From NCBI GenBank assembly GCA_965657945.1, contig CBFHPW010000008.1, forward strand, positions 7,574 to 71,573: a DNA stretch of 64,000 nt, given 5' to 3'. Positions 62,615 to 64,000 of this stretch are shown piece by piece. Made by a program: the position numbers and the translations under genes. Every line of letters starts with the position of its first letter. Position 1 is the stretch's first letter. The DNA is from CAJJDF01 sp965657945. GTDB lineage: Bacteria > Bacteroidota > Bacteroidia > Flavobacteriales_D > CAJJDF01. The notes under the pieces were generated by a model, which ran no database searches, was not told the DNA's origin, and was given only the letters and a program-made list of their open reading frames with translations.

Positions 62615-63196
62615 ATGTCTTTACAGAAAAAAATAACGGTTTTTGTCGTGGATAATTACGATTCATTCACTTATAATTTGGTTCATTACTTGGAATCTTT
62701 GGGTGCTGAGGTTACCGTAAAGCGAAATGATGAATTTGATGTATCAGAGTTAGAACACTTTGATAAAATCTTATTGTCTCCTGGCCCGGGATTACCAAAA
62801 GATGCCGGTAAACTGCCTCAAGTTATCGAAACTTATTTTTCTACAAAACCCATATTGGGAGTTTGTCTAGGTCATCAAGCATTGGCAGAATTTTTTGGAG
62901 CAAAACTGATGAATTTAACCGAAGTACACCACGGTGTTTCTTCACGCATAGAAGTAGATTCATCTCATTATTTATTTTCAGGACTTTCGGATTTTCAGGA
63001 AGTGGGAAGGTATCATTCTTGGGCAATTCGGGATTGGCCAAATACGATGAGAGAAATTGGGTATACTTCAGATGATTTTACTAATATGGCATTCGCGCAT
63101 AATCAATATAATTGTGTTGGTATTCAGTTTCACCCCGAGTCAGTATTGACGCCAAATGGCCTTCAGATGTTGCAGAATTGGCTGTTGAATTACTAA
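62615..63196 (+). CDS. trpG: Glutamine amidotransferase, anthranilate/aminodeoxychorismate synthase component II
   Basis: A 193-residue class I glutaminase. The opening VVDNYDSFTYNLVHYLE, oxyanion region LSPGPGLPKDAG, nucleophile Cys in GVCLGHQA and the His-Glu pair in FHPESVLTP are intact. It supplies ammonia to chorismate-using enzymes TrpE or PabB. The partner gene is not adjacent, so trpG and pabA cannot be told apart; the trpG symbol is a best guess. Confidence 0.92.
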   Translation: MSLQKKITVFVVDNYDSFTYNLVHYLESLGAEVTVKRNDEFDVSELEHFDKILLSPGPGLPKDAGKLPQVIETYFSTKPILGVCLGHQALAEFFGAKLMNLTEVHHGVSSRIEVDSSHYLFSGLSDFQEVGRYHSWAIRDWPNTMREIGYTSDDFTNMAFAHNQYNCVGIQFHPESVLTPNGLQMLQNWLLNY

Positions 63197-63202
63197 ATTC
63201 TG

Positions 63203-63210
63203 CTACCTTT
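63203..63210 (+). promoter_or_regulatory. -7 box (TACCTTTG) of the sugar transferase
   Basis: A TAnnTTTG match, 22 bases before the TTG at 63232. Confidence 0.5.
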
Positions 63211-63231
63211 GATGGAATAAAAAAAATAATT

Positions 63232-63822
63232 TTGATAAAAAGACTTTTTGATATTGCATCCTCTTTGGTCGGACTTCTTCTCTTGTTTCCCATTTTATTG
63301 ATTATCTCATTGTTGATTCTTGTGACCAGCAAAGGAGGTGTTTTTTACTCACAAATTAGAATCGGAAAAAATCAACAGCAGTTCCATTTACTAAAGTTCA
63401 GGACAATGAATCCAGGTTCGGATAAATCAGGACAACTAACTGTGGGAGAGAAAGACTTGAGAATAACAGCGATTGGAAGAATTTTGAGGAAATATAAATT
63501 GGATGAAATCCCACAATTGTTGAATATCTTGAAAGGGGATATGAGTCTCGTAGGACCCAGGCCAGAAGTACCAAAATATGTCAATTTGTATTCGAAAGAA
63601 CAACTCCGTGTTCTCTCTGTTCGTCCTGGCCTCACTGATTTAGCATCCATTGAGTTTATCAATGAAAACGAAATCCTGGGAAAATCAGATAACCCAGAAA
63701 AAGAATACACGGAGGTTATTATGCCTAAGAAATTGGAACTGAATATTCAATATATCGAGACTCAATCTTTTTTCGGAGATCTCAAACTGATTGTTAAGAC
63801 TATTGTAAAGATTTTGAAGTAA
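63232..63822 (+). CDS. Bacterial sugar transferase (undecaprenyl-phosphate glycosyl-1-phosphate transferase)
   Basis: A 196-residue membrane-associated transferase that starts polysaccharide or O-antigen units on undecaprenyl phosphate. The N-terminal helix (residues about 8-32), KFRTMNPG, RKYKLDEIPQLLNILKGDMS and SLVGPRPEVP are the family hallmarks. It is the short form without an N-terminal CoA-like domain. I chose the TTG at 63232, since earlier starts fall in trpG or before the -7 box. It is probably the first gene of a polysaccharide locus beyond the window. Confidence 0.88.
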   Translation: MIKRLFDIASSLVGLLLLFPILLIISLLILVTSKGGVFYSQIRIGKNQQQFHLLKFRTMNPGSDKSGQLTVGEKDLRITAIGRILRKYKLDEIPQLLNILKGDMSLVGPRPEVPKYVNLYSKEQLRVLSVRPGLTDLASIEFINENEILGKSDNPEKEYTEVIMPKKLELNIQYIETQSFFGDLKLIVKTIVKILK

Positions 63823-63827
63823 TTAAT

Positions 63828-63983
63828 TTTAATCAAAACTCTATGTGCATTGTCATTTTCATGGGAATGACGTTCAAGGGAAAGTGAGAATCATAAAGAA
63901 AAAGTAAAAGCCTGAATAAAAGTTAAAACAGATTCTTTAATCAGAACTTTTTGTGCCCTGTCATTTCCGAGAAATCGGAAATC
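63828..63983. repeat. Two direct repeats with hairpins at the window end
   Basis: A 30-base unit beginning TTTAATCA and ending TGTCATTT is present at 63828 and again at 63936, 108 bases apart. Each leads into a hairpin: GTCATT/AATGAC (63852-63871) and ATTTCCGA/TCGGAAAT with loop GAAA (63963-63982). They belong with the REP-like elements at 8692 and 59761. I see no gene from 63823 to 64000. Confidence 0.6.
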
Positions 63984-64000
63984 TTATTCACTGGGATGTA

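Noticed and set aside
1..64000. CRISPR array, tRNA or rRNA genes, insertion sequences, prophage.
   Set aside because: No regular repeat-spacer pattern, no cloverleaf-like sequence with a TTC-type T-loop in the intergenic regions, and no transposase, integrase or phage structural gene among the readable frames.

Overview
The window is an AT-rich chromosomal segment of a Bacteroidota bacterium, most likely in or near the Flavobacteriales. Evidence: non-Shine-Dalgarno starts, Bacteroidota-type -7 boxes (TAnnTTTG) before many genes, a PorV/PorQ-type outer-membrane protein, an S46 dipeptidyl-peptidase, a transketolase split into two genes, a DUF4159 protein, a carboxypeptidase-regulatory-like TonB receptor and a GldL-like small membrane protein. 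It is dense housekeeping sequence. I found no tRNA, rRNA, insertion sequence, prophage or CRISPR array.

Layout. 1-8.7 kb: a GH3 hexosaminidase cut by the window edge, a secreted protein, mrdA-rodA (cell elongation), and divergent trkA-trkH (K+ uptake) plus a methyltransferase. 8.7-9.3 kb: a gene-poor patch with REP-like hairpins and a decayed dinB. 9.3-16.9 kb: a monooxygenase-fold gene, a SAM hydrolase-family gene, phoH broken by one frameshift, an SRPBCC gene, radC, clpX, a candidate small RNA under an ECF-type promoter, ribD, a DMT transporter and a YigZ protein. 17-26.5 kb: a DEAD-box helicase, GT2, a PorV-like barrel, a DPP7-type peptidase, a YkgJ protein, OsmC, Sua5/YciO and transaldolase. 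26.6-30.5 kb: a three-gene metal-uptake operon (DtxR-type regulator, ZIP transporter, TonB receptor) with a perfect 20-bp palindrome in its promoter. 30.7-43.6 kb: dnaB, ddl, AlkB-like, miaA, SDR, ftsE, rpmA-rplU, nitroreductase-pirin-AraC and truA. 43.8-47 kb: the two transketolase halves separated by a von Willebrand A protein. 47-58 kb: envelope proteins of unknown function, a B12/radical SAM enzyme, cmk-apbE, a PRTase-TPMT-MFS cluster, cyclophilin, a DUF4159 pair and rhlE. 58-64 kb: a BtuF-like receptor, an intact dinB paralogue, a 614-residue protein ending in a PD-(D/E)XK nuclease domain, a trpG-like glutaminase and a sugar transferase, then more REP-like repeats.

Most worth a second look: the orphan promoter-terminator pair between clpX and ribD; the single-gene nuclease with 30-bp-spaced direct repeats in its promoter; five genes with TAnnTTTG exactly four bases before ATG (possible leaderless mRNAs); and the duplicated dinB segment with hairpins whose stems co-vary. 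No multi-gene system here is clearly new.
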